Below are positions 17,088 through 25,840 of a stretch of 40,211 nt of DNA, in pieces. The notes beneath the pieces were generated by a model, which was not told where the DNA came from, did not search any database, and was given only the letters and a program-made list of their open reading frames with translations. Made by a program: the position numbers and the translations under genes. The DNA comes from Chryseobacterium sp. (GTDB taxonomy: Bacteria; Bacteroidota; Bacteroidia; Flavobacteriales; Weeksellaceae), in assembly GCF_022712095.1 (NCBI RefSeq), contig NZ_JALAHD010000175.1:1-40211 (forward strand), in the 5' to 3' direction. Numbering within the stretch: the first letter of the stretch is position 1; the number at the start of each line of letters is the position of its first letter.

Positions 17088-18737
17088 CTAACCTATAAGT
17101 TCTCTGGCTTGTGCCAAAGCAGCATCAGTGATTTTGCTTCCCGAAAGAAGCTGAGCGATCTCATTGAGCTTCTCTTCATCATTAAGAGTAATAATAGTGG
17201 ATTGGGTTTTTCCTGAAATATCTTCCTTCACCACTTTATAATTATTATTTCCTTTTGCAGCTACCTGTGCCAGGTGAGAGATCACGATCAACTGCATATC
17301 CTCAGACATTTCCCGCATAAGGTTTCCAATTTCTTCTGCGACCTTTCCTGAAACTCCGGCATCAATTTCATCCAGAATCAGTGTAGGGAGCTCATCGCTT
17401 TCTGCAATAATTTTCTTTACAGCCAACATCACCCTTGACCTTTCCCCTCCAGAAATAGCCGTCTGAATCGGTTTCAAAGGGAATCCAGAGTTCGCCTGGA
17501 ATAATAACTGAATATTTTCTTTACCAAAAGAATCAAATTCCGGAGCATCCTTTAGTTCTATATCCACTTTTGCTTTTTCCAGCCCAAGCTTCTTTAAGAG
17601 CCCTTCAGCTTTTTGTACAAATACAGGAATACTTTCTTTTCGGTTTTGGGAAAGTTTTCCGGCAAGTTCCTGAAGCTCTTTTTCCTTATTTACAATATTA
17701 TGTTCTATTTCTGCAATAGCAAATTCCAGTTCTTCAGCTCCTTTTTGTTCACCAGATAATTGATCTCTGATTTCTTTCAGCTCATTGACGTCAGAAACAT
17801 TATGTTTGAGAAATAATGTATTGAGTTTATTATTAAGTTCTGATAATAAAGCCAAGTGTTCCGGATTGACTTCAATTTTTTCAGATTCATTTTCCAGTTC
17901 GGCAATGATATCCTTTAACTCTACAAAAGTTTCTTCCAACCTTTGATCCAGTGCTGAAAAACTTACGGAAACATCGGCTATTTTAGATAATTTAGCTTTG
18001 GCTTCATTAAAGAAGGATAATATACCAATTTCTTCCTGCTGAAAACGTGATAAAATCTGACTGAGATTCTCGGAGATCATTTCTGCATTTTCCTGAATGG
18101 AAAGCTGTCCCAGCATATCTTCATAGTCTATATCATCCAGCTCTATTTCTTCCAGTTCACTTAGCAGGAATTGCTTATAATCACTTTCTTGCTTTGAATC
18201 GTTCAACTGGTTCTGCAACTTTTTAAGCTGAAGTTTCAAACTTTGAAATTCAGAAAACTCATGCTGATAATCTTCTATTAAAGTTTTATTTTCTGAGAGC
18301 CCATCAATAATTTTAAACTGGTATTCCGAAGTAAAAAGATTGGAAGTTTCAAATTGAGAATGGATATCGATCAATTGAGAAGAAAGTTCTTTAAGAATAT
18401 CTAATGTTACGGGAACATCATTGATAAATGCCCTTGATTTTCCTGATGGGAGAATCTCTCGTCTGATAATTGTCTGATGTTCATAATCCAGATCATTTTC
18501 AATAAAGAACTTTTTAAAACGGTTATTTAATGCAAACTCCGTTTCCACCACACTTTTTTCCTCCGCATTGGATATGGATTTCAGATCAGCCCTTTCACCT
18601 AGAATAAGTCGCAGGGCTCCTAAAATAATAGATTTACCTGCACCAGTCTCACCGGTAATTACCTGAAGACCATTATGTAATGAAACATCCAGGGTATCAA
18701 TTAATGCGAAATTTTTAATAAAGATTCTCGAAAGCAT
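17088..18737 (-). CDS. recN: DNA repair protein RecN
   Basis: A 549-aa SMC-like ATPase that acts early in double-strand-break repair. Walker A GETGAGKS (29-36), two long coiled-coil arms (about 150-400), the ABC signature SGGERSRVML (429-438) and Walker B LILDEIDAG (about 453-461) are all present. Length and layout are normal. It follows the DUF4835 gene by 86 nt, an order common in flavobacteria. Confidence 0.96.
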   Translation of the reverse strand: MLSRIFIKNFALIDTLDVSLHNGLQVITGETGAGKSIILGALRLILGERADLKSISNAEEKSVVETEFALNNRFKKFFIENDLDYEHQTIIRREILPSGKSRAFINDVPVTLDILKELSSQLIDIHSQFETSNLFTSEYQFKIIDGLSENKTLIEDYQHEFSEFQSLKLQLKKLQNQLNDSKQESDYKQFLLSELEEIELDDIDYEDMLGQLSIQENAEMISENLSQILSRFQQEEIGILSFFNEAKAKLSKIADVSVSFSALDQRLEETFVELKDIIAELENESEKIEVNPEHLALLSELNNKLNTLFLKHNVSDVNELKEIRDQLSGEQKGAEELEFAIAEIEHNIVNKEKELQELAGKLSQNRKESIPVFVQKAEGLLKKLGLEKAKVDIELKDAPEFDSFGKENIQLLFQANSGFPLKPIQTAISGGERSRVMLAVKKIIAESDELPTLILDEIDAGVSGKVAEEIGNLMREMSEDMQLIVISHLAQVAAKGNNNYKVVKEDISGKTQSTIITLNDEEKLNEIAQLLSGSKITDAALAQARELIG

Positions 18738-18823
18738 GGATCAATAGCAATTACTTTAAGTAATGCAAATATAGAGTTTTAGATTTCAGTATTCAAGGGA
18801 AGCGTAATTATAATATAAGAGTG

Positions 18824-19726
18824 CTATTTCCATTTATTCCACTTAGAATCTGTATACTTTGGTGCAAAAGTTATCATCAGCTGCTTCAGGTCATTAAGAA
18901 CGACTCCTCCATTATTTCCTGAATTGAAAATATTGAAGATCTCATCACTCTTATTGTCCATAAACAAGTTGAAAAAATAATTTTGCTGGAAGGAGTTTTC
19001 GTACATTTTCAGTCTCATGAGCGCATCAAAAATAACTTTCTTAGCGGTTGTCTGGTCCTGATTGAATAAGTTATCCAAACCCGATCTGTGATAAGTATAC
19101 AAAGTAGTCCTTAGCTGGGCCATATTAGGATTAATAATTTCACCTATTAAAATAGCTCGGCTGCGGGGCTCATTGATCAGATTCCATCCTTCATACCCTC
19201 TGTTCTGGCTATTCTGAGCAATCTGTTGGGCCTTTGCAAACCAAGGTGACCCTCCCATCGACTGGAAACTATCTGCATCATATCCCAGTATCAGATATAC
19301 GTAAAAGCTTACTACATCAATCAGGTTTTTACCTGAAAATTGTCTTTCATTGAATATAAGATTTTCATTCTCTACATATTCAAAAGCAAATTTAGTATCC
19401 TGAAGATTAATAAGCGGAGATTCGTACGTCGTATTATAAACAGGGCGCACTGCCTGAATCACAATATTTCCTTTGTATGTATTACTATTTCTCTCTGTTA
19501 AAACAATCGCAAAATTAGCTTTTATCTTCTCAAAATTCTGAAGTTTTTTACCTGTCCAGCTTGTATTATTAATAAAATCTCTAAGACTTTTCTCCAGAGC
19601 TTTATAAGCCTGCTGGTTACTTCCTGAAATCTGTTGAGAGTTAACCTGAACTGTCGCCAGTAATTCCTGACCCCAGCCAAGATTAAATAAAAAAACCAAT
19701 AGGAATATGCTTATTATTTTTTTCAT
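18824..19726 (-). CDS. DUF4835 secreted protein
   Basis: A 300-aa protein with a signal peptide (cleavage near GWGQ, residue 20) and no sorting domain, so probably periplasmic. It matches the DUF4835 family of Bacteroidota by its start (LLATVQVNSQQISGS), FEKIKANFAIVLTERN, and the GGSPWFAKAQQIAQNSQNRG region. The function is not known, but the gene is regularly found between coaBC and recN, as here. Confidence 0.88.
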   Translation of the reverse strand: MKKIISIFLLVFLFNLGWGQELLATVQVNSQQISGSNQQAYKALEKSLRDFINNTSWTGKKLQNFEKIKANFAIVLTERNSNTYKGNIVIQAVRPVYNTTYESPLINLQDTKFAFEYVENENLIFNERQFSGKNLIDVVSFYVYLILGYDADSFQSMGGSPWFAKAQQIAQNSQNRGYEGWNLINEPRSRAILIGEIINPNMAQLRTTLYTYHRSGLDNLFNQDQTTAKKVIFDALMRLKMYENSFQQNYFFNLFMDNKSDEIFNIFNSGNNGGVVLNDLKQLMITFAPKYTDSKWNKWK

Positions 19727-19762
19727 TATCGAGTAAAAATTGAGAACGGAAATTTATTAAAT

Positions 19763-20965
19763 TTATTTTAAATACTGAGTTTCAATGAAATTAAATATGT
19801 CTTTAGCTACCTCTGTTTTGGATTTAAGATCAAATTCCTCTTTACCGGTTTTAGTGAATATTTTTATTTTATTCGTATCTTTTCTAAAGCCTGCCCCTTC
19901 ATCTCTGAGAGAGTTAAGAATGATCATGTCAAGGTTTTTCTTTTCGAGTTTCCCTTTGGCATTTTCTTCTTCATTCTGGGTTTCCAATGCAAATCCGACT
20001 AAAAACTGATTCACTTTCTTCTCCCCCATTGTTTTAAGAATATCAGGATTCTTTACCAGCTCTATAATTAGATGCTCATCATTTTTCTTGATTTTTTCTT
20101 TAGCAACCTCTTTGGGAGCATAATCTGCAACAGCTGCACTACCAATAGCAATATCCACTTTTTCATAGAATTGAAATACTTTCTCCAACATTTCTTTTGC
20201 CGAAACGACTCTAAAAAGTTCAATATTTTTATGAACGGCTTTTTGCGAGCTTGGACCTGAAATCAGAATTACCCTGGCACCTCTTTTAGCAGCTTCTTCT
20301 GCTAACGAAAATCCCATTTTTCCTGAAGAATGGTTTCCTATAAATCTCACAGGATCAATAGCTTCATAGGTAGGACCGGCTGTGATCAAAACTGTTTTTC
20401 CTTCAAAATTGTTATTTTTTTCCGAATCTAAAAATGCTTCTATAATTTCAGAGACTGTTTCCGGTTCTGCCATTCGGCCCTGCCCTGTTAATCCACTTGC
20501 CAGTTCTCCCTTTTCAGCAGGAATCACTATATGACCAAAGTCTTCTGCGAGTTCAAGATTTTGTCTGGTAGAAGGATGCTGATACATATCCAAATCCATT
20601 GCAGGAGCTATAAAAACAGGACATTTTGCTGACATATAGGTAGCTATGACAAGATTATCACATATCCCGTGTACCATTTTAGCTAATGTATTGGCTGTAC
20701 ACGGAGCCACAATCATTACATCCGCCCATAGTGCCAACTCCACATGACTATTCCAGGTACCGTTTTCACCATAAAAATCGGAATATACAGGATTCTTAGA
20801 TAAAGTAGCAAGGCTCAGTTTAGTTACAAAATTTTCTGAATCCGGTGTCATTATCACCCGAACGTCTGCTCCTTTTTTTATAAAATCCCTGATTAAAAAA
20901 TGAATTTTATATGCAGCAATTCCTCCTGTAACAGCGATGAGAATCTTTTTCCCTGAAATACTCAT
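19763..20965 (-). CDS. coaBC: Phosphopantothenoylcysteine decarboxylase / phosphopantothenate-cysteine ligase
   Basis: A 400-aa bifunctional enzyme making 4'-phosphopantetheine for coenzyme A. The N-terminal FMN-binding CoaC half (1-185) has GGIAAYK, the active-site SHVELALWADVMIVAP and PAMDLDMY. The C-terminal CoaB half (190-400) has TAGPTYEAIDPVRFIGNHSS and SGKMG for CTP and substrate binding, and AAVADY. It is full length. It is separated from rpoZ by 119 nt that include a 13-bp hairpin. Confidence 0.96.
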   Translation of the reverse strand: MSISGKKILIAVTGGIAAYKIHFLIRDFIKKGADVRVIMTPDSENFVTKLSLATLSKNPVYSDFYGENGTWNSHVELALWADVMIVAPCTANTLAKMVHGICDNLVIATYMSAKCPVFIAPAMDLDMYQHPSTRQNLELAEDFGHIVIPAEKGELASGLTGQGRMAEPETVSEIIEAFLDSEKNNNFEGKTVLITAGPTYEAIDPVRFIGNHSSGKMGFSLAEEAAKRGARVILISGPSSQKAVHKNIELFRVVSAKEMLEKVFQFYEKVDIAIGSAAVADYAPKEVAKEKIKKNDEHLIIELVKNPDILKTMGEKKVNQFLVGFALETQNEEENAKGKLEKKNLDMIILNSLRDEGAGFRKDTNKIKIFTKTGKEEFDLKSKTEVAKDIFNFIETQYLK

Positions 20966-21027
20966 GTAGTTTATTTTTTTAAAAGACTAAATTACTTAAT
21001 TTTTCTTATACCTGTCGACCATAAATA

Positions 21028-21068
21028 ATAAAGGTCATAGAAAGAATAGCTCCTCCTATGACCTTTAT
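21028..21068. repeat. 13-bp hairpin between rpoZ and coaBC
   Basis: ATAAAGGTCATAG and CTATGACCTTTAT are perfect 13-bp arms around a 15-nt loop. On the minus-strand transcript the 3' arm is followed by an AU-rich but broken U tract, so it could be a weak terminator, a processing site or an RNA element that lowers coaBC expression relative to rpoZ. Confidence 0.6.
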
Positions 21069-21084
21069 GTATAAAATACAGATA

Positions 21085-21411
21085 CTATTTTTGTCTGTCT
21101 TCTGTCTTTCTGAAATAAACTTCTTCATCCAACCATTCCTGAATAGCAATAGAAGTTGGCTTTGGAAGTTTCTCATAGTGCTTAGATATTTCTATCTGCT
21201 CTCTGTTTTCAAAAACTTCTTCCAAGGTAGAATTATGAACAGCAAACTCATCTAATTTGTTATGAAGTTCCGTACGGATCTCCGCATTGATTTGTTCTGC
21301 TCTCTTTCCCATGATAACAATAGCCTCATAGATTGAACCTACTTTATCTTCAATCTTATCTTTATCGTAAGTAATTGTATTTACTTCTGCTTTTGTATCT
21401 TTTACACTCAT
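21085..21411 (-). CDS. rpoZ: RNA polymerase omega-like subunit
   Basis: A 108-aa protein corresponding to the divergent Bacteroidota omega subunit. The core GSIYEAIVIMGKRAEQINAE fits the omega helix pattern (…YEAVLVAAKRARQI…), and the C-terminal part is family-specific. The place between bamD and coaBC is the usual one. It should bind the beta' subunit and aid polymerase assembly. A TAAATTTG element lies in the bamD-rpoZ gap. Confidence 0.85.
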   Translation of the reverse strand: MSVKDTKAEVNTITYDKDKIEDKVGSIYEAIVIMGKRAEQINAEIRTELHNKLDEFAVHNSTLEEVFENREQIEISKHYEKLPKPTSIAIQEWLDEEVYFRKTEDRQK

Positions 21412-21441
21412 TTTGAGAAAATTATTTTATTTATAAGATGG

Positions 21442-21449
21442 CAAATTTA
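21442..21449 (-). promoter_or_regulatory. Candidate -7 element for rpoZ
   Basis: TAAATTTG on the minus strand matches TAnnTTTG and lies about 30 bp upstream of the ATG. At 19 bp upstream there is TTTC instead of TTTG, inside the end of bamD. It may allow rpoZ expression independent of bamD. Confidence 0.35.
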
Positions 21450-21453
21450 CAAA

Positions 21454-22449
21454 TTATCTTTGAATTTTGAAAGTAGCTGCAGGAGGTGGTGTATTTAATG
21501 CTGCACTATCTCTCTGAATCTGCATTGCTTTCTTTTCAGCTCCCACCTGTTCTTTTATCTGCTTTTCTGTTTTGCTTCTTTCAGCAAGTTTTTCAGCTTC
21601 TTTTTTTTGCTTTGCAGTTAATGCTGCAATTCTCGCCTCAGTTTGTTTTTTTACAACGGCGAAGTTTTCTTTTTCTTTTTCGAGTTTTCCTCTTAAGTCT
21701 ACAGCAGTCTTGGAGTACTCAGTATCCGGAAGATCTTTTTCAACCTGTCTAGTCCAAGATAGAGCACTTTCAATACGCTCTTCTTTAAGATCATAAACGG
21801 AATTGGTAGCTAACTGATAACGGGATCTTAGTATATAATCATAGATTTTCGGACGCAGTTTGGTACTTGGAAAATCTTCCAATACATTTTCCAAAGCAAC
21901 ATTGGCCGCCTTATATTCTCCCATCTTATAATATTGTCTTGCATTCTCATAAGCTTTAAACTCAAGTTTATAAGACAATTCCTCTACAAGCTGATTGATA
22001 TTTTTTGCCCTTTCAGAGTTTGGATAATTATTGATAAAATCCTGCATCTCATTAATAGCAAGTTCTGTACTGGACTGGTCCAAATTATAATCCATTGATC
22101 CTTCATAATAGCATAAAGCAGACATATAAGCTGCTTCTTCAGCTCTCGGATCTTTTGAAAAGCTTACTGCAAAATTTTTAAACTGATGTCCTGCCAGTTT
22201 ATAGTTTTTATCATAATAGTTTGCATAAGCGGTATTAAATCCAACATTCGGAAAATCGTCTGTTCCTGCTACTAAATTCGCAAGTCTGTCGTATAGAGCC
22301 AGCGCATTTTTCCAATTCTTTTTAGCAAAATTTTCGTTTGCTACTTTTAGAATATAGTTTTTGTCAGCACTCTTCATCGCTTTTTCCTGCTGGCTTGAAC
22401 ATGCTGTAATTACAGCAACCGCAAGAAGACCTAAAATGTATTTTTTCAT
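21454..22449 (-). CDS. bamD: Outer membrane assembly lipoprotein BamD
   Basis: A 331-aa lipoprotein of the BAM complex, which inserts beta-barrel proteins in the outer membrane. The lipobox is VITAC with Cys17. TPR-like helical repeats cover about 30-245 (WKNALALYDRLANLV, FPNVGFNTAYANYY, AYMSALCYYEGS). The C-terminal ~75 residues are a Lys/Glu/Ala-rich coiled coil, longer than in E. coli BamD but usual in flavobacteria. It heads the bamD-rpoZ-coaBC block. Confidence 0.92.
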   Translation of the reverse strand: MKKYILGLLAVAVITACSSQQEKAMKSADKNYILKVANENFAKKNWKNALALYDRLANLVAGTDDFPNVGFNTAYANYYDKNYKLAGHQFKNFAVSFSKDPRAEEAAYMSALCYYEGSMDYNLDQSSTELAINEMQDFINNYPNSERAKNINQLVEELSYKLEFKAYENARQYYKMGEYKAANVALENVLEDFPSTKLRPKIYDYILRSRYQLATNSVYDLKEERIESALSWTRQVEKDLPDTEYSKTAVDLRGKLEKEKENFAVVKKQTEARIAALTAKQKKEAEKLAERSKTEKQIKEQVGAEKKAMQIQRDSAALNTPPPAATFKIQR

Positions 22450-22497
22450 ATAAAAAATTCAACAGTTTTCGGAATATTATACCGATCTATTAATTTG

Positions 22498-22505
22498 CAA
22501 AAATA
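22498..22505 (-). promoter_or_regulatory. Candidate -7 element for bamD
   Basis: TATTTTTG on the minus strand, about 50 bp before the bamD ATG, matches TAnnTTTG. There is no good TTTG at 17-23 bp upstream, so support is partial. Confidence 0.35.
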
Positions 22506-22552
22506 AAGTTTTTTTGCCAATTGATTTTTTTTTATGATTATTTAACGTAATT

Positions 22553-23182
22553 TTAGTCTGCAGCGTATCCCAGAATTGCAAAAACACTTAATAAAAGACT
22601 CATTCTTATCTTTTTTTCAGCTTCTTTAGTGTAAGCCTCTTCGTTTTTGCTGGGAACATAGAGTTCATAAAAATTCTTATTTCTAATCACAAATAAAGTA
22701 GACCCCAGAATCATTGTTAAAATATCCTCAGGCTTAGGTGCAAAAGTAAATACTCCAGATGCAACCCCCTTCTTGATTACTTCTTCAAGCTTTTTCACAA
22801 AGAGTTGGTAAAAATCAAGCAATTCATCTTTCAGATTATCAGTGTGGCGAAGTTCCTGTGTAACAAAACCATGGAAATAATTGTATTTAAACAGTTGGGA
22901 AATAATATATTTTATAATTTCTCTCATTTGCATTTCCGGTTTTCCATCTTTAATGGTATCTGCAAACTCTGAAAAAGTCTCACGTGTCTTTAATACCCTA
23001 TACTGATACAGATAGGACATCATTTTTTCTTTTGATCCGAAATAGTACGAAATCATCGCAACATTAATATTCGCCTTTGAACAGATATCTCTTACGGAGG
23101 TGCCATCATAGCCCTTTTTTGCGATAAGTTCCTCCGCAATATCTAATATGTAGATCTGTTTTTCAGTAAATTTTTTTCTCAT
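22553..23182 (-). CDS. TetR/AcrR-family transcriptional regulator
   Basis: A 209-aa repressor-type protein. The N-terminal HTH spans about 10-55 with the family pattern ILDIAEELIAKKGYDGTSVRDICSKA… then ISYYFGSKEKMMSYLY. The C-terminal ligand-binding domain (60-209) is helical and not diagnostic. The target is unknown; there is no efflux gene beside it. Inverted repeats about 20-45 bp upstream suggest autoregulation. Confidence 0.92.
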   Translation of the reverse strand: MRKKFTEKQIYILDIAEELIAKKGYDGTSVRDICSKANINVAMISYYFGSKEKMMSYLYQYRVLKTRETFSEFADTIKDGKPEMQMREIIKYIISQLFKYNYFHGFVTQELRHTDNLKDELLDFYQLFVKKLEEVIKKGVASGVFTFAPKPEDILTMILGSTLFVIRNKNFYELYVPSKNEEAYTKEAEKKIRMSLLLSVFAILGYAAD

Positions 23183-23204
23183 GAAATGCGCTAATTTGAG
23201 TAAA

Positions 23205-23237
23205 GTTATGACTTTTTACCATAACAATAAACTTATG
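23205..23237. promoter_or_regulatory. Candidate TetR operator, three alternating half-sites
   Basis: GTTATG (23205-23210), CATAAC (23220-23225) and CTTATG (23232-23237) form an inverted repeat followed by a third half-site of the opposite sense. They sit just upstream of the TetR ATG at 23182, the usual place for an autoregulatory operator. Confidence 0.35.
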
Positions 23238-23404
23238 TCAAAGTAATTTTCAATTTTACAAAAAAAACACCTAATTTATACCACTATTAAATAAAAAAAT
23301 AAATAACATCCATAGATTTAATTAATTAAAACAAACAACACACAGCAAGTACCTATAATTAAATTAATTTTAAAAATTCCATCTAAATTATAGTATTTTT
23401 GGAT

Positions 23405-24034
23405 ATGATTTTTTTTGATTTTCATCATCACCATAAAAATATTTCTTATGGAATTTACAATTTAAATGTAGAGGACATTCCATCTGACATCCCCTATTCA
23501 GCGGGAATTCACCCACAGGACATCTCTACGCATTCCATTGCAAACCAACTCAATTGGCTATATTCCGTAGCCTCTTCAGAAAATTGCATTGCTATTGGAG
23601 AATGCGGTTTAGACGGTTTGATTTCAGTAGATATGAATCTTCAGGAAGAGGTGTTTTTTAAACAGATCGAATTTTCAAATGAGATAAAGAAACCATTGAT
23701 TATTCATTGTGTCCGAAAATATTATGAGGTTATTTCTTATAAAAAAAAATCAAAGCAAGCCATGATTATCCATGGTTTTAATAAAAAACAATCTATTGCC
23801 GAAGATCTCCTGAAAAATAATTTCTATTTAAGTTTTGGAAAAGCTGTTTTGTATAATTTATCTTTGCAAAATACTTTAAAAATTGTCCCTTTAGATAAAA
23901 TCTTTTTAGAGACTGATGATCAGGCTTTTGAGATTAAAGATTTATATCAGAAAGTAGCTGAAATAAAGGACATTTCTATAGAGAAACTTAATTTACAGAT
24001 TTTAGAAAATTTAGATACGATAAAAAATGGATAA
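23405..24034 (+). CDS. TatD-family metal-dependent hydrolase
   Basis: A 209-aa protein from ATG 23405; the ORF track starts two codons earlier at a TTG. TatD marks are all present: DFHHHH near the N-terminus, IGECGLDGL (metal ligand Glu), PLIIHCVRKYYE, MIIHGFNKK and LETDDQ. The family comprises Mg-dependent DNases or phosphoesterases; this copy is shorter (TatD is about 260 aa) and the subtype is not clear. It overlaps tcdA by 8 nt and heads a TatD-like-tcdA-rnpA operon. A TATTTTTG element ends at 23401, which would give a very short or leaderless transcript. Confidence 0.88.
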   Translation: MIFFDFHHHHKNISYGIYNLNVEDIPSDIPYSAGIHPQDISTHSIANQLNWLYSVASSENCIAIGECGLDGLISVDMNLQEEVFFKQIEFSNEIKKPLIIHCVRKYYEVISYKKKSKQAMIIHGFNKKQSIAEDLLKNNFYLSFGKAVLYNLSLQNTLKIVPLDKIFLETDDQAFEIKDLYQKVAEIKDISIEKLNLQILENLDTIKNG

Positions 24035-24752
24035 ATTTTGGCTGGAGAGAACGGAACTGCTGATTAAAGAGGAGGGGCTCACCAAATTAAATAAAGCCTC
24101 AGTTCTTGTTGTTGGTTTAGGAGGAGTAGGTTCTTTTGCTGCTGAATTTCTGGCAAGAGCAGGAGTAGGCCATATGACAATTATAGATGGGGATACGGTA
24201 GATATCACCAATATCAACCGACAGCTTCCGGCCTTACACTCTACTATAGGGCAACATAAGGTAGAAGTAGTAGCAGAAAGACTGTTAGATATCAATCCTC
24301 AGCTTAATCTTATTAAAATCAATGAGTTTCTGAACCCGGAAAGAATGGATGAAGTATTGGATTCCGGAAAGTTTGATTATATCCTGGACTGTATTGATAG
24401 CGTAACTCCCAAGCTATGTCTCATCAAAGCAGCACGAAAAAGAAAAATAAAGCTGATAAGCTCCATGGGAGCCGGAGGAAAGACCGACCCCAGTAAAGTA
24501 ATGGTAAGAGACATCAGTAAAACACATAATTGTTTCTTAGCAAAACAGGTCAGAAAAAGGCTCAAAAAAGAAAATATCCACAAAGGGTTCCGATGTGTAT
24601 TTTCCAATGAATTACAGAAGGAAGAAAGTCTGAAAATGACAGACGGTAGTAATTTTAAAAAATCATTTTACGGAACAATCAGTTTCATTCCTGCTGTTTT
24701 CGGATTGTATGCTGCTGCCGAAGTAATCAATTATTTAGTGAAAAAAGACTGA
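24027..24752 (+). CDS. tcdA: tRNA threonylcarbamoyladenosine dehydratase
   Basis: A 241-aa ThiF/E1-like enzyme that uses ATP to cyclise t6A37 of ANN-decoding tRNAs to ct6A. The nucleotide fold has VVGLGGVGSFAAEFLARAGVG (about 28-48) and DGDTVDITNINRQL (about 54-67), with the adenylation Arg. SSMGAGGKTDPSK and a C-terminal FIPAVFG support the TcdA group over MoeB or ThiF. Its start overlaps the TatD-like gene by 8 nt and its stop overlaps rnpA by 1 nt, so the three are translationally coupled. Confidence 0.93.
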   Translation: MDKFWLERTELLIKEEGLTKLNKASVLVVGLGGVGSFAAEFLARAGVGHMTIIDGDTVDITNINRQLPALHSTIGQHKVEVVAERLLDINPQLNLIKINEFLNPERMDEVLDSGKFDYILDCIDSVTPKLCLIKAARKRKIKLISSMGAGGKTDPSKVMVRDISKTHNCFLAKQVRKRLKKENIHKGFRCVFSNELQKEESLKMTDGSNFKKSFYGTISFIPAVFGLYAAAEVINYLVKKD

Positions 24753-25126
24753 TGCATCACTCACGATATACCCGAAAGGAAAAATTAAAAAAAACCAATG
24801 AAATCTCTTTACTTTTTGAAAAGGGAAAATGGAAAACGAGTGGAAATCTGAGAATTATCAATTTAAGAAATACAGAGGATCTTTCTTTAGAAAATACAAA
24901 ATTCGGCGTTTCCGTGTCTAAAAGATATTTCAAAAAAGCAGTTCACAGAAACAGAATAAAGAGATTATTAAGAGAGGCTTATCGTTTAAATAAAGATCTA
25001 TTTAAAGAAGCATTCGGAGAGAAAACGATTGCTATGCTTTTTTGGGCATCTTCGGAAATACCAACTGGTTTTCAGGAGGTTGAAAGCCAGTTTATCAAAC
25101 TTTGTTCTTCGGTTAAAAAAAATTAG
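24752..25126 (+). CDS. rnpA: Ribonuclease P protein component
   Basis: A 124-aa basic protein that assists the RNase P RNA in trimming tRNA 5' ends. The signature is complete: KFGVSVSKRYFKKAVHRNRIKRLLREAYR (about 50-78 region), with RNRIKR as the RNA-binding core. It overlaps tcdA by one base (TGATG). Here it sits in a tRNA-themed operon with tcdA and is not next to rpmH, the common arrangement outside Bacteroidota. Confidence 0.95.
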   Translation: MHHSRYTRKEKLKKTNEISLLFEKGKWKTSGNLRIINLRNTEDLSLENTKFGVSVSKRYFKKAVHRNRIKRLLREAYRLNKDLFKEAFGEKTIAMLFWASSEIPTGFQEVESQFIKLCSSVKKN

Positions 25127-25176
25127 TTATCCGGGCAGTTTTCGTAACTTGGGAAAAACTTTAATCTGAAGAAATC

Positions 25177-25776
25177 ATGTTAGACCACGTTTCCTATTTC
25201 AATTATATTTTAGGAGCTTTTATCGGTATTGGCTTAGCCGCTGCAACGGGATTCAGGGTATTCCTTCCTATGTTCGCCGTAAGCCTTGCCTCTTATTTCA
25301 ACTGGATCCCAATAAATGAGCAGTTTGAATGGTTAGCCAGTCTCCCGACTCTTATCACTACAGGAATTGCAACGGTTGTTGAGATCCTTGCCTATTACAT
25401 TCCTTATGTAGATCATTTACTGGACAGTCTTTCTGTTCCTTTAGCAACTATCGCTGGATCTGTTTTATTTGCCAGCCAGTTTGCAGATCTGGGAACTTTT
25501 CCTCAGTGGGCATTAGCATTAATTGCAGGTGGCGGAACGGCTGCTACTATCAGTTCAGGGTTTGCCGGATTAAGAGCAGCTTCTACAGCGACAACAGGGG
25601 GGCTGGGAAATCCTATAGTAGGAACAACTGAAACCGCAGGGGCCGGCCTAATGGCAATTATGGCAATGGTTTTGCCTGTCCTGGCTGCTATATTTGCTGT
25701 TATCCTCATCGTGTTAGTCTGGGTGTATGGCCGTAAAATATGGAGAAAGCTAAAGACAAATAAGAATAATAAGTAA
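25177..25776 (+). CDS. DUF4126 membrane protein
   Basis: A 199-aa protein with about five to six hydrophobic segments, Gly/Ala-rich (GIGLAAATGFRVFLP, GGGTAATISSGFAGLRAAST), ending in a basic tail. It matches the DUF4126 family by the N-terminal AATGFRVFLP region and the conserved repeats. The function is unknown. It follows rnpA by 50 nt and ends before a strong convergent terminator. Confidence 0.85.
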   Translation: MLDHVSYFNYILGAFIGIGLAAATGFRVFLPMFAVSLASYFNWIPINEQFEWLASLPTLITTGIATVVEILAYYIPYVDHLLDSLSVPLATIAGSVLFASQFADLGTFPQWALALIAGGGTAATISSGFAGLRAASTATTGGLGNPIVGTTETAGAGLMAIMAMVLPVLAAIFAVILIVLVWVYGRKIWRKLKTNKNNK

Positions 25777-25779
25777 TAA

Positions 25780-25810
25780 AAAATGGACAAGAATTTTTCT
25801 TGTCCATTTT
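25780..25810. terminator. Convergent bidirectional terminator
   Basis: AAAATGGACAAGAA and TTCTTGTCCATTTT make a perfect 14-bp stem with a TTT loop, followed by T-rich sequence in both directions. It separates the convergent DUF4126 gene and the Glu-rich gene. Confidence 0.9.
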
Positions 25811-25840
25811 AGTATTTTTTTGCTTTACTTCAGTATTTAT

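Noticed and set aside
23394-23401. TATTTTTG as promoter of the TatD-like gene
   Set aside because: It lies only 3 bp before the ATG, which would need a leaderless transcript, and there is no -33 element.
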